DNA of 9,348 nucleotides from an uncultured Desulfovibrio sp. GTDB taxonomy: Bacteria; Desulfobacterota; Desulfovibrionia; Desulfovibrionales; Desulfovibrionaceae. The DNA lies in contig CAMWVJ010000020.1 of the NCBI GenBank assembly GCA_947177645.1, positions 1-9,348 of the forward strand. The letters run 5' to 3'. Positions within the stretch are counted from its first letter, which is position 1; each line of letters begins with the position of its first letter. The notes below the pieces were generated by a model. The model saw only the letters and a program-made list of their open reading frames with translations. It had not been told where the DNA came from and did no database searches. Both the position numbers and the translations under genes were made by a program. Shown piece after piece: positions 1 through 9,194 of this stretch.

Positions 1-5
1 GGAGT

Positions 6-38
6 GGTGCGCCAAAAAGCGCGCCAGCCCCGGGCCGG
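6..38 (-). terminator. Weak hairpin pair downstream of glpC, possible terminator
   Basis: Reading the minus strand past the glpC stop, there are two small inverted repeats. The first is CCGGCC / GGCTGG with a 3-nt loop and one G-T wobble (plus positions 24-38). The second is GGCGCGC / GGTGCGC-type, 7 bp with one wobble, around a loop containing five T on the minus strand (plus positions 6-25). The two share bases 24-25, so they compete at that edge. The T-run lies in a loop five bases after the first stem rather than directly behind it, so this is not a canonical intrinsic terminator. It may end the glp transcript, but the call is weak. The other bases of 1-60 show nothing recognisable. Confidence 0.25.
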
Positions 39-60
39 AGTGTTTCTGTTGCTTTCGCGA

Positions 61-1269
61 TTATTCCGGGCGGCGCCCCTCGAGGCGCGCGCGCAGGATG
101 CTCACGGGATGCAGGGCCTTCTTGCCGCTGCCGTGCTGGATCTGCACGCGGCAGGTGCCGCATTCGCTGGTGGCGAAGTCCGCGCCGCTTTCACGCACCA
201 CATGGAAGAGCTCGGAACCCACCTCCTGGGCGATGTCGTACTTTTCCTTCTTGAAGCCGTAGCTGCCGGAAATGCCACAGCAGCCGGCATCCGCATTGCG
301 GGCGCTCACGCCCTTGAGCCGCTGGAGCAGCTTGAGGCCCGGGAGGCCGTTGCCCTGCGCGCGCAGGTGGCACGGGGCGTGGTAGATGAGGGAGAGGTCG
401 CCGGGGGCCTTGTCCTCCAGCGCGAGCTCGCCGCGATCCACGCAATCGAGGAGGAAGTCCTGTGCGTCTTCCAGCACGCCCGGGCCGTGCTTCTCCACGA
501 GGTCGGGGAAGAATTCCGGCAGGTCCTGGCGGAAGGTGAGGGCGCAGCTCGGGCAGCCCGTGACCACCGGGATGCCCTGGTCGCGCCAGCGGGCGATCTC
601 GGCCAGGTTGCGCTTCGCCTGGCGGCGGCTGTCCTGCCAGAAGCCGTTGGCGATCATGGGCAGGCCACAGCAGCCGAACTTCTCGGGCGTGATGACCTCA
701 TAGCCCGCGCGGTTGAAGGCCCAGATCATGTCAAGGCCGGTCTGCGGATCATAGACATCCACAAAACAGCCCGGGAAGAAGACCACCTTGCGCGGCAGCG
801 AGGGCTGCTCCACCTTGCGCGCCATCTGGCGGAAGGTCTTGGGCGCGAACGCGGGCAGCGGGGCGCGCTTGTCGATGCCGAACATGTCGAGCACCTTGCG
901 CGTCACCGGGTTGAGCATGCCGAAGTTCTTGAGCGCGGCCGGGATGAGCTGGAGCAGCTTTGCCTGAAGCTCGCCGTGGGCGAGCACCCAATCGCGCATG
1001 CTGGTGCCGTGTTTCTTGCAGTGCTCCGCGCGGGCCAGCATGTTGATGCTCGAAACGGGCACGCCCTGCGGGCAGGTGATGTCGCAGTTCTTGCAGTTGG
1101 CGCAATAGGTGAGGGATTCGTCTTCCGCGAGACCCAGCAGGCGGAAGCGCTCATAGGCGGGGCCTATCATGCGCGGCCCGAGGAACTTGGGCGTCACCCG
1201 GGCCACCGGGCAATGCACCACGCAGGTGGTGCAGGCGATGCACTTGTCAGGACTGACGCGAACGCTCAT
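61..1269 (-). CDS. glpC: Anaerobic glycerol-3-phosphate dehydrogenase subunit C (Fe-S/CCG electron-transfer subunit)
   Basis: GlpC anchors the GlpAB dimer to the cytoplasmic membrane and relays electrons from glycerol-3-phosphate oxidation to the quinone pool (known for the family). The 402-residue product is close to the E. coli length (about 396). Two ferredoxin-type 4Fe-4S motifs are visible near the N-terminus: C10, C13, C16, C20 and C56, C59, C62, C66. Two CCG (heterodisulfide-reductase-like) domains follow: C168, C200-C201-G, C239/C242, and C300-H301, C330-C331-G, C370/C373. All expected cysteines are present. The ATG at 1269 overlaps the glpB stop by 4 bp (ATGA), which suggests translational coupling, and a GGAGG ribosome binding site lies 6 bases upstream inside glpB. 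It is the last glp gene in the window; no glpF, glpK or glpT is seen. The protein call is firm. Confidence 0.95.
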   Translation of the reverse strand: MSVRVSPDKCIACTTCVVHCPVARVTPKFLGPRMIGPAYERFRLLGLAEDESLTYCANCKNCDITCPQGVPVSSINMLARAEHCKKHGTSMRDWVLAHGELQAKLLQLIPAALKNFGMLNPVTRKVLDMFGIDKRAPLPAFAPKTFRQMARKVEQPSLPRKVVFFPGCFVDVYDPQTGLDMIWAFNRAGYEVITPEKFGCCGLPMIANGFWQDSRRQAKRNLAEIARWRDQGIPVVTGCPSCALTFRQDLPEFFPDLVEKHGPGVLEDAQDFLLDCVDRGELALEDKAPGDLSLIYHAPCHLRAQGNGLPGLKLLQRLKGVSARNADAGCCGISGSYGFKKEKYDIAQEVGSELFHVVRESGADFATSECGTCRVQIQHGSGKKALHPVSILRARLEGRRPE

Positions 1270-2582
1270 TGCTCCCCTCCAGTGGCGGCTTCCCCGGTGT
1301 TATGGGCGGCGGCCGCAAGTTCCGCGGCGGCGAGGCCGGCCTGCCAGCCGGTGGCCAGGGCCACGCCGTAGCCGCTTTTCTCCACGGCGGGGTCATGGGC
1401 GCCCAGGCTGCGGCCGGCAAAGAAGACATTTTCCAGCGCGAGCGCGCCGTTGGCATCCAGCGGGCGCAGCTTGTCATCCACGCGCACGCCAACCTTGGAA
1501 ACGGCCTGGCTGCCGAAGATCTCGGGCTCGGTCCAGTCGGCCACATCCGTGGGCAGCGCAAGGTCGAGCCCGAAGACGCGCTCGATGGCCCGCCCCGGCT
1601 CGAGGAGGACGCCGCCGCCAAGGATGCCCCCCGTGGCGAGCACATAGGCCCGCGCCTTGGTGGAATAGCTGCGGCCGGTGCTCGAAATATCGAGGGAATG
1701 GCACTTGCCCTCGGCGACACCGGCGCCGATGACATTGGCGTTTTCCACCAGTTCCACCCCAAGGGCCGCGAGCTCGCGCATGAGCGCGTCGCGGATGCGC
1801 AGCCCGCCCACCCCCGGCGGGATGGAGAGCATCTCGACGACAGGGCAGCCAAGGGCCTCGCGCAGCTCGCGCGCCAGGGGGCTTCCCGCATGGCGGCCGC
1901 AAATGGGCGGCATGAGCACAAGGTCACAGCCTTCGGCCCGTTCTTTCAGCGAGCCGATGAGCCATTCGCTGCCGCCGGGCCGCTCGGCGGCACGGGCGAG
2001 GTCAAGGGCGTTGAGCGCCCGGTGCGCGTCGTCAAACGGCGTGGGGATGAGGCAGGGGAAGTATTCCTTGTCGGCCCAGTCGGGATAGCGCCGCAACTGG
2101 TCGATGACGAGGGCCGGGCGGCAGTCGCGGAAGCCCATCACGCTCGCCACCAGCACGCGTTTCGCCTTCCCAAGGTCGTCCGGCTCAAAAGTATCCGGCA
2201 TGAGGTAGGTTGGCTTCAAGGTGCCCATGATAGTGGGAACGCGCGTATTACGGGGCTTGCCGTCGCGGCTCGCCGGCCGGAGCACAAGCCCGTGTTTGGC
2301 CGTCGTTTCCATGAGTGCGTCCAGCCCGGCGCGGACTTTCTCCGCCCCGAGGAGGCTGTACGGATGCGCGGGCGCAAGCTCAGTCATGGCCGCCCACGGG
2401 TCTTCCACGCTCGCCCCGTCAGGCGCATAACCAAGCAGGTCCACGCAGCCGGTGCCGATGGCGAGGCAGCCCGTCCCCTCGCTGATGATGCGCACTTCGC
2501 GCCCCTGGCGGGCCGCAGCGAGCGCGGCCATGAGGCCCCCGAGCCCGGAGCCCACCACGATAACGTCAGTTGTTCTGCTCAT
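1266..2582 (-). CDS. glpB: Anaerobic glycerol-3-phosphate dehydrogenase subunit B (flavin subunit)
   Basis: GlpB is the second flavin-binding subunit of the anaerobic glycerol-3-phosphate dehydrogenase and works with GlpA at the membrane. The 438-residue protein opens with a dinucleotide-binding fold: a beta strand, then GSGLGG at residues 11-16, then an acidic residue after the second strand. The GTGCVDLLGY segment near residue 45 and the late ATGG motif are typical of GlpB-type flavoproteins. E. coli GlpB is a little shorter (about 419). The ATG at 2582 is preferred over an in-frame ATG at 2615 because it has a GGAG site 6 bases upstream (2589-2592) and puts the FAD motif at the usual distance from the N-terminus. 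It overlaps the glpA 3' end by 17 bp in another frame. Cys39 and Cys46 flank the early loop, where the E. coli protein, as I recall it, has serines; the meaning is unknown. Confidence 0.93.
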   Translation of the reverse strand: MSRTTDVIVVGSGLGGLMAALAAARQGREVRIISEGTGCLAIGTGCVDLLGYAPDGASVEDPWAAMTELAPAHPYSLLGAEKVRAGLDALMETTAKHGLVLRPASRDGKPRNTRVPTIMGTLKPTYLMPDTFEPDDLGKAKRVLVASVMGFRDCRPALVIDQLRRYPDWADKEYFPCLIPTPFDDAHRALNALDLARAAERPGGSEWLIGSLKERAEGCDLVLMPPICGRHAGSPLARELREALGCPVVEMLSIPPGVGGLRIRDALMRELAALGVELVENANVIGAGVAEGKCHSLDISSTGRSYSTKARAYVLATGGILGGGVLLEPGRAIERVFGLDLALPTDVADWTEPEIFGSQAVSKVGVRVDDKLRPLDANGALALENVFFAGRSLGAHDPAVEKSGYGVALATGWQAGLAAAELAAAAHNTGEAATGGEQ

Positions 2583-4221
2583 GCATGGCTCCGTCAAGAT
2601 TGAGGATTCCGGCATAAACGGACCGGCTGAACTCCATTTCGCGGGCCTGCTGGCCCCAGAGCACGGGCCGGAGGCCCTTCCAGCGCTCCTGGAGGAAGCG
2701 GCACATGCTGTCCGCCGGGGCGAATTCCAGCGGGATGCCGTGCTCCACGAGCGAGGCCACCGAGCGCAGGGAACAGAAGGTGCCCTGGCAGGTGCCCATG
2801 CCGAGCCGGGTGCGCAGGCGGATGTCGGTGAGCGAATGGGTGGAGGGGTCGCGGGCCACGCACTCCACTTCGGCGAGGCACACCATCTCGCACTCGCAGA
2901 GCAGCGGATTGCCGCCGCCGAAATCGGTGATATGCGTATTCTTGGTATTCTTTGCCGCCACGGCCGCCACTTCGGCGATCTGCAAGGTTTTCGTGAGGTC
3001 GTCGCCCAGGCGATCGGCCATGAGGTTCAGGGCGCGCACCGGGAAGAGCTTGGCCGCCCGCGCGAGCACGGCCGGGTCGGGCGGCTCGATCAGCGGTTCT
3101 TCGGCCGTGCGGCACGGAGTCGTCACCTTGAGGCGCCGGCAGACATCGTCCGTGACGCGCTCGGCCATGAGGCGGTAGGTGGTGAGCTTGCCGCCGAAGA
3201 TGGAGACCATGCCGTCGAGGCCGTCGGCCGCGTGGTCCACCACGTTGAAATTGCGGCTCGCCTTGCGGCCGGAGGCGCCGCCGGGCGTATAGAGGGGCCG
3301 CGTGCCCGCGAAGGCGCGCAGGATGCGGTATTCATGCACCTGCGGGAACAGCGGCTCGCCGATCTCGAGCAGGCGCGTCACCTCGGGATAGGTGGGGGTG
3401 GTGTCATCGGGGCGGTCCGTGGGCATGGAGGTGGTGCCGAGGATGGTCACGGAGCCGTGCGGCACGAAGATGTCGCCGTCGGAGCTCGGGTGCAGCCGGT
3501 TGATGACGCGCGAGGTGAAGCGGTGGTTGAAGACGATGAGGGTGCCGCGGTCCGGCGTGATGGCCGCTTCAAGCCCGGCCATGGCCGCCACTTCGCCCGA
3601 CCACGAGCCCGCGGCGTTGACCACCACGCGGCAGGCGATCTCCATGAGCTCGCCGGTCATGAGGTTCCGCGCCGTCACGCCGCAAACGGCGCCGTTGCGC
3701 TGCTTGATCTCCTCGACTTTATGATAGAGGTAGGCGCGGCCGCCGTAGCGCTCGGCCGACATGCGGTTGTGGAGCACCAGCCGGAAGCCGTCCACACAGG
3801 AGTCCGGCACGCGGAAGACCCGCTGGATGTCGGGCGCGAGGTTGGGCTCGAGCTTGAGGGCCTCGGCGGGCGTGATCTCCTTGACCTTGATGCCCGCGGC
3901 ATCGCAGCCCTTGAGCCACGGCTCCACAAAGTTGGGGTCATCCTTGGGAGTGAGGACGAAAAAGCCCTCCGTGACCTCCACGCATCCTTTGCCGATGCGG
4001 CGGAGGATCATGTTTTCCTCGATACACTCGTGGGCCGATTCAGGGTCATTGACGACGTAGCGGCACCCGCTGTGGAGCAGGCCGTGAAAGCGGGAGCTCG
4101 TGCCGTGGGCGATGCCGCCCTGTTCCAGCAGAATGGCTGGGACGCCGCGCATGCTCAGGTCGCGCAGCGTGCCCATGCCGGTAGCGCCGCCGCCAATGAC
4201 GACAACCGTGGTCTCCAGCAT
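2566..4221 (-). CDS. glpA: Anaerobic glycerol-3-phosphate dehydrogenase subunit A (FAD catalytic subunit)
   Basis: GlpA oxidises sn-glycerol-3-phosphate to dihydroxyacetone phosphate with FAD, passing electrons to GlpB/GlpC. The 551-residue product compares with about 542 in E. coli. The N-terminal FAD motif GGGATG is at residues 10-15, with Glu33 as the probable ribose ligand. The DAO-fold core includes SSRFHGLLHSG (42-52), the NAAGSWS segment near 202-208 and the FGGKLTTYR segment at 342-350. The C-terminal BFD-like domain carries four cysteines spaced C-X-C-X33-C-X4-C (C442, C444, C478, C483), the [2Fe-2S] pattern that separates GlpA from aerobic GlpD. The start has a near-perfect AGGAGG four bases upstream (4226-4231). 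It is first in glpABC and divergent from radA. A TGTGA dyad abuts the ribosome binding site, hinting at regulation there. Confidence 0.96.
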   Translation of the reverse strand: MLETTVVVIGGGATGMGTLRDLSMRGVPAILLEQGGIAHGTSSRFHGLLHSGCRYVVNDPESAHECIEENMILRRIGKGCVEVTEGFFVLTPKDDPNFVEPWLKGCDAAGIKVKEITPAEALKLEPNLAPDIQRVFRVPDSCVDGFRLVLHNRMSAERYGGRAYLYHKVEEIKQRNGAVCGVTARNLMTGELMEIACRVVVNAAGSWSGEVAAMAGLEAAITPDRGTLIVFNHRFTSRVINRLHPSSDGDIFVPHGSVTILGTTSMPTDRPDDTTPTYPEVTRLLEIGEPLFPQVHEYRILRAFAGTRPLYTPGGASGRKASRNFNVVDHAADGLDGMVSIFGGKLTTYRLMAERVTDDVCRRLKVTTPCRTAEEPLIEPPDPAVLARAAKLFPVRALNLMADRLGDDLTKTLQIAEVAAVAAKNTKNTHITDFGGGNPLLCECEMVCLAEVECVARDPSTHSLTDIRLRTRLGMGTCQGTFCSLRSVASLVEHGIPLEFAPADSMCRFLQERWKGLRPVLWGQQAREMEFSRSVYAGILNLDGAMHEQNN

Positions 4222-4225
4222 GGAG

Positions 4226-4231
4226 CCTCCT
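4226..4231 (-). promoter_or_regulatory. Ribosome binding site of glpA
   Basis: The minus strand reads AGGAGG followed by four bases and the glpA ATG. It is a strong Shine-Dalgarno match and fixes the start codon. Its first base is also the last base of the neighbouring TGTGA/TCACA dyad, so anything binding or folding at the dyad could affect ribosome access. Confidence 0.8.
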
Positions 4232-4244
4232 GTGAGGTTTCACA
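4231..4244. promoter_or_regulatory. Perfect 5-4-5 dyad TGTGA-GGTT-TCACA in the glpA leader
   Basis: The sequence shows a perfect inverted repeat, TGTGA, four bases, TCACA, 10-23 bases before the glpA ATG. The half-sites match those of CRP/FNR-family regulators. CRP itself uses a 6-base spacer and FNR uses TTGAT-N4-ATCAA, so this is a hybrid of the two: CRP half-sites at FNR spacing. It could be an operator for a CRP/FNR-family regulator controlling anaerobic glycerol-phosphate use, or a small RNA hairpin (5-bp stem, AACC loop) beside the ribosome binding site. Function is inferred only. Confidence 0.4.
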
Positions 4245-4318
4245 AAATGCGCCGCGCCTGCCGCACGCACCCGCAGGCCGGCGGCAGCCGCACATGGTCA
4301 GCCATTGTCTTTGAGAAA

Positions 4319-4348
4319 ATTTTTGCGAGTTTTGCCGGCATTCGTCAA
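4319..4348 (-). promoter_or_regulatory. Candidate sigma-70 promoter for glpABC
   Basis: On the minus strand TTGACG (4348-4343, 5 of 6 to TTGACA) is followed after 18 bases by AAAAAT (4324-4319, 4 of 6 to TATAAT), in the most AT-rich part of the divergent intergenic region. A start near 4311 would give a leader of about 90 nt before glpA containing the TGTGA dyad. The match is modest and was found by eye. Confidence 0.35.
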
Positions 4349-4448
4349 GGGGTTTTCGCGTTCGGGCGGACGGGGCGAGCGTTGCCCCCGGCGTGGGACT
4401 GCCATGGGCGGCGCTTGCCTCGGGGAAGGCTTTTTCCTAAATTTTGGC

Positions 4449-5828
4449 ATGGCAAAAACCCGAGAGATTTACCGCTGTACGGAATGCGGCGCCCAGAGCC
4501 CGCACTGGCGCGGCCAGTGCCCCGGCTGCCAGGCCTGGAACACCCTTGTGGCCGAAGCGCGGCCGGCAGCCGCCAAGGGCGGAGCGGCGGCCCGCGTAAG
4601 CTCCGGCTCGTCAACGCGCCCGCGCGTGCTGCGCGACGTGGCCGACGGCGATCACCGGCCCTTCCCGAGCGGGCTCGACGCGCTGGACAGGGTGCTCGGC
4701 CGGGGCCTCGTGCCGGGCGCGTCCATCCTCGTGGGCGGGGAGCCCGGCATCGGCAAGTCGACCCTGTTGCTTCAGGTGGCCGGGGCCGTGGCGGCGCAAG
4801 GGCGGCCGGTACTCTATGCGAGCGGGGAAGAATCCCTGCCGCAGATCAAGGCCCGCGGCGAGCGTCTGGGCCTGCTCGGCCCGCGGCTCCTCGCCATGGC
4901 GACATCGCGGGTGGAGGACGTAGTGGACGCGCTGGAAAGCGCCCCGGAAGCGGAGCGGCCGGCCCTCGCGGTGGTGGATTCCGTCCAGACCCTCACGAGC
5001 CTCGAGGCCGAGGGCCTGCCCGGCAACGTGGGCCAGGTGCGCGCCGTGGCGACGACCCTGCAAGAGGTCTGCCGCCGCCTCGGCGTGGCGCTCATCCTCG
5101 TGGGGCACGTGACCAAGGACGGCGTGCTCGCGGGCCCGCGCCTGCTCGAGCATATGGTGGATACGGTCATCTCCCTCGAGGGCGACCGCCGCCAGATGTT
5201 CCGCCTTCTGCGGGTCTTCAAGAACCGCTTTGGCCCCAACGAGGAGCTTCTGGTTTTCCGCATGGGCGGCGGCGGCATGGAGCTGGTGGACGATCCCTCC
5301 ACTTTTTTCCTCGGCGCGCGCGACCCGGCGCTTTCCGGCACGGCCGTGGTCATGGCCGTGGACGGGCAGCGCCCGCTGGCCGTGGAGGTGCAGGCGCTCG
5401 TCGCGCGCACCTTCCTCAGCATCCCGCGGCGTGCGGCGCTCGGTTTTGACGCCAACCGCCTTCACCTTTTGCTCGCCGTGCTGGAAAAGCGGCTCAAGCT
5501 CAATTTCGGCCAGGTGGATATTTACGCCAAGGTGGGCGGCGGCATGCGCCTGCAGGAGCCGGGGCTCGACCTCGCCCTCGTGGCGGCCGTGCTGTCCTCC
5601 TATTATGATGTGCCGCTGCCCGAGCGCAGCATTTTCTGGGGCGAGGTGGACCTCAACGGCCAGGTTCGGCCCGTGGCCGCGCAGGCCATCCGCGTAGCCC
5701 AGGCCAAGAGGCTCGGCTTTTCGCCCATCGTGCGCCCCCCTTCGGGGGACGACGGACGGGAGGACAGGGCGCCCGGCTGCGTGCGCACCATCGCCGAGCT
5801 GCAGCGGCGGCTCTTCAACCGTTCCTGA
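4449..5828 (+). CDS. radA: DNA repair protein RadA (Sms), branch-migration helicase
   Basis: RadA is a RecA-like hexameric ATPase that helps process recombination intermediates and extend strand exchange. The 459-residue product matches the usual family length (about 455-460). In order: an N-terminal C4 zinc finger (C10, C13, C24, C27); the ATPase core with Walker A GGEPGIGKST at 96-105 (K103) and a Walker B strand ending at D177; the RadA-specific KNRFG motif at 258-262; and a C-terminal Lon-protease-like domain (about 290-459) without proteolytic function in this family. An upstream in-frame ATG at 4305 would add 48 non-conserved residues; the ATG at 4449 gives the classic MAK-type N-terminus directly before the zinc finger. 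The ribosome binding site for this start is weak or distant. The C-terminal linker at about 429-443 (PPSGDDGRED) looks flexible. First gene of the plus-strand run, 12 bp before the CYTH gene. Confidence 0.95.
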   Translation: MAKTREIYRCTECGAQSPHWRGQCPGCQAWNTLVAEARPAAAKGGAAARVSSGSSTRPRVLRDVADGDHRPFPSGLDALDRVLGRGLVPGASILVGGEPGIGKSTLLLQVAGAVAAQGRPVLYASGEESLPQIKARGERLGLLGPRLLAMATSRVEDVVDALESAPEAERPALAVVDSVQTLTSLEAEGLPGNVGQVRAVATTLQEVCRRLGVALILVGHVTKDGVLAGPRLLEHMVDTVISLEGDRRQMFRLLRVFKNRFGPNEELLVFRMGGGGMELVDDPSTFFLGARDPALSGTAVVMAVDGQRPLAVEVQALVARTFLSIPRRAALGFDANRLHLLLAVLEKRLKLNFGQVDIYAKVGGGMRLQEPGLDLALVAAVLSSYYDVPLPERSIFWGEVDLNGQVRPVAAQAIRVAQAKRLGFSPIVRPPSGDDGREDRAPGCVRTIAELQRRLFNRS

Positions 5829-5840
5829 AAGGCGGGCACA

Positions 5841-6482
5841 ATGGCTCTTGAGATCGAACGCAAATATCTTGGCGTGGATTTTGACGGGCTTCGGCGCGCC
5901 CTTGCCGAAGCCGGTGCGGAAGACCTGGGCACGCATTTCGAGGCCAACGTGGTCATGGACACACCGGACCTCAGCCTCTGGGCCTCGCGGCGCCTTTTGC
6001 GCGTGCGCAGCCAGGAATGGCCAGGGCGGACGCGCCATGTGCTCACCCTGAAGCTCCCGGTGGCCAATTCCGCCAAAGGCTTCAAGGCCCGCGAGGAGCG
6101 CGAGCTTGAGGTGGAGAGCGCCGCGGTTATGCAGGGCGTGCTTGCGGGCCTGGGCTTCACCGAAAGCGCCCGCTATGAAAAGCTGCGCTCCGTCTGGCGG
6201 CTGGCCCCGGAAGAGGGGGGCGCCGTCTTTGTCGAGCTGGACGAGCTCCCCTTTTGCCGCGTCGTTGAAGTGGAGGGTTCGCCGGAGGCGCTGGACACCG
6301 TTGCGGGCCGCCTCGGCCTTGACAAACACGAAATCAGCACCAAAAGTTATCATGCGCTCCATCAGGAATGGCGGAGCGCGCAGGGCTTGCCGCCGGAACG
6401 CTCCTTTGTGTTCGGGCCCGAAGAACGGCGCCGTTTGCGGCGGCAACTGGGCCTCCCCGACGGGGCGGCCGTCTGTTCCTGA
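5841..6482 (+). CDS. CYTH-domain protein (CyaB-like class IV adenylate cyclase or triphosphatase)
   Basis: CYTH enzymes form a beta-barrel tunnel that binds triphosphate compounds through metal ions. Known members include class IV adenylate cyclases, thiamine triphosphatases and inorganic triphosphatases. The 213-residue product begins with the signature ExExK motif (E4, E6, K8). Later tunnel-type charged residues are visible: R50/R51/R54/R56, K71, the REERELE stretch near 85-90, K114 and R117, the E132/D134/E135 cluster, E143/E145, and a KSY motif at 168-170 near the end of the domain. About 40 C-terminal residues beyond the domain are charged and probably peripheral; the CHAD domain often fused to CYTH triphosphatases is absent. 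AAAGG lies 8 bases upstream of the ATG, and the gene is 12 bp after radA. Sequence alone cannot choose between cyclase and phosphatase, so no gene symbol is given. Confidence 0.88.
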   Translation: MALEIERKYLGVDFDGLRRALAEAGAEDLGTHFEANVVMDTPDLSLWASRRLLRVRSQEWPGRTRHVLTLKLPVANSAKGFKAREERELEVESAAVMQGVLAGLGFTESARYEKLRSVWRLAPEEGGAVFVELDELPFCRVVEVEGSPEALDTVAGRLGLDKHEISTKSYHALHQEWRSAQGLPPERSFVFGPEERRRLRRQLGLPDGAAVCS

Positions 6483-6512
6483 AATCCTGCGGCTCTCCGG
6501 GAGAATTCGCGC

Positions 6513-6830
6513 ATGCCGTCCTACGCATCAGCAGGGGTGGATACCGAGCGCCCCACGCGGCTTGAAAAAGAAGTGCGGGAACCCGCGCGCTACCGCGTCC
6601 TCCTGCATAACGACGACTACACGAGCATGGACTTCGTGGTGGGCATCCTGCGCAGCATCTTCCGCAGGACGCTGGAGGACGCCACGGCCATCATGCTCGA
6701 CGTGCACCAGCATGGCGTCGGCCAATGCGGTGTCTATACGCGCGAAGTGGCGGAAACCAAGGTGAGCCAGGTGCACAAGGCTGCGCGCCAGGCGGGCTTT
6801 CCGCTCAGGTGCAGCCTCGAAAAGTTGTGA
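6513..6830 (+). CDS. clpS: ATP-dependent Clp protease adaptor ClpS
   Basis: ClpS recognises N-degron residues (Leu, Phe, Trp, Tyr) and hands substrates to ClpA. The 105-residue product is the usual length. A disordered N-terminal tail (about 1-25), needed in E. coli to engage the ClpA pore, precedes the core. The binding-pocket motif HNDDYTSMDFV is at 32-42 (N33, D34, D35, T37, M39), and H65 in the VHQHG segment matches the E. coli pocket histidine H66. The CGVYTREVAETKV segment (72-84) and the C-terminal LEKL are strongly conserved. A GGGAGA ribosome binding site sits 8 bases before the ATG. It lies between the CYTH gene (30 bp gap) and clpA (54 bp gap), the standard clpS-clpA order. Confidence 0.97.
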   Translation: MPSYASAGVDTERPTRLEKEVREPARYRVLLHNDDYTSMDFVVGILRSIFRRTLEDATAIMLDVHQHGVGQCGVYTREVAETKVSQVHKAARQAGFPLRCSLEKL

Positions 6831-6834
6831 CGGA

Positions 6835-6875
6835 CCGCCGCAGCCGCGGCGGGTAGTGGGGGCGCTTGCCCCCGT
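6835..6875 (+). promoter_or_regulatory. Two tandem GC hairpins in the clpS-clpA spacer
   Basis: The spacer holds a perfect 7-bp stem CCGCCGC / GCGGCGG (6835-6841 and 6846-6852, loop AGCC). A second stem follows directly, GGGGGC / GCCCCC (6858-6863 and 6868-6873, loop GCTT), extendable by two G-T pairs to 6856-6875. No T-run follows, so this is not a standard terminator. The second stem ends just before the clpA ribosome binding site GGAG (6876-6879). It may pause transcription, protect a processed mRNA end or modulate ClpA translation relative to ClpS; these roles are inferred. Confidence 0.5.
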
Positions 6876-6879
6876 GGAG
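6876..6879 (+). promoter_or_regulatory. Ribosome binding site deciding the clpA start
   Basis: GGAG ends 5 bases before the ATG at 6885. An in-frame GTG at 6879, two codons upstream, overlaps this element and would lack its own site, so the ATG is preferred. Confidence 0.7.
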
Positions 6880-6884
6880 TGTCT

Positions 6885-9173
<2,289 letters not shown>

Positions 9174-9181
9174 TTCCTGAC

Positions 9182-9189
9182 GGGAGAGG
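9182..9189 (+). promoter_or_regulatory. Ribosome binding site of the probable aat
   Basis: GGGAGAGG lies shortly after the clpA stop; its GGGAG part ends 8 bases before the ATG at 9195. A second in-frame ATG at 9204 is 17 bases away and less likely, which supports 9195 as the start. Confidence 0.6.
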
Positions 9190-9194
9190 CTGCC

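Larger units (their letters stand above)
4222..4448. other. Divergent intergenic region between glpA and radA
   Basis: These 227 bases separate the two operons and should contain promoters for both. An AT-rich block around 4304-4335, with AAAATTTTT, stands out against the GC-rich background. The glpA side holds the dyad and the ribosome binding site. On the radA side the only good purine tract, GGGGAAGG (4422-4429), is 19 bases from the chosen radA ATG, which is far for a ribosome binding site. It can pair through GGGGAA with TTTTCC (4432-4437, two G-T pairs). No small gene or RNA is recognised here. Confidence 0.6.

Noticed and set aside
4..2603. Two long plus-strand open frames (455 and 444 codons) opposite glpC and glpB
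   Set aside because: Shadows of the glp genes; all conserved cysteine and FAD motifs are on the minus strand.
2583..2615. Upstream glpB start at 2615
   Set aside because: It would add 11 residues inside glpA without support, while the ATG at 2582 has a GGAG 6 bases upstream and the normal distance to the FAD motif.
2452..4314. 620-codon plus-strand open frame opposite glpA
   Set aside because: It mirrors the glpA coding frame, has shadow-type composition and no recognisable domain.
4305..4448. N-terminal extension of RadA from the ATG at 4305
   Set aside because: The 48 added residues resemble translated intergenic sequence and overlap the AT-rich promoter region; RadA proteins normally start just before the zinc finger.
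5737..5748. CCCC-TTCG-GGGG hairpin inside radA as a terminator
   Set aside because: The stem is only 4 bp, no T-run follows and it lies in coding sequence for a Pro/Gly-rich linker; GC-rich composition explains it.
4611..6446. 611-codon open frame on the minus strand opposite radA and the CYTH gene
   Set aside because: Same GC shadow effect; composition is biased to His, Ala, Arg and Gly and there is no domain, whereas the opposite strand has complete conserved proteins.
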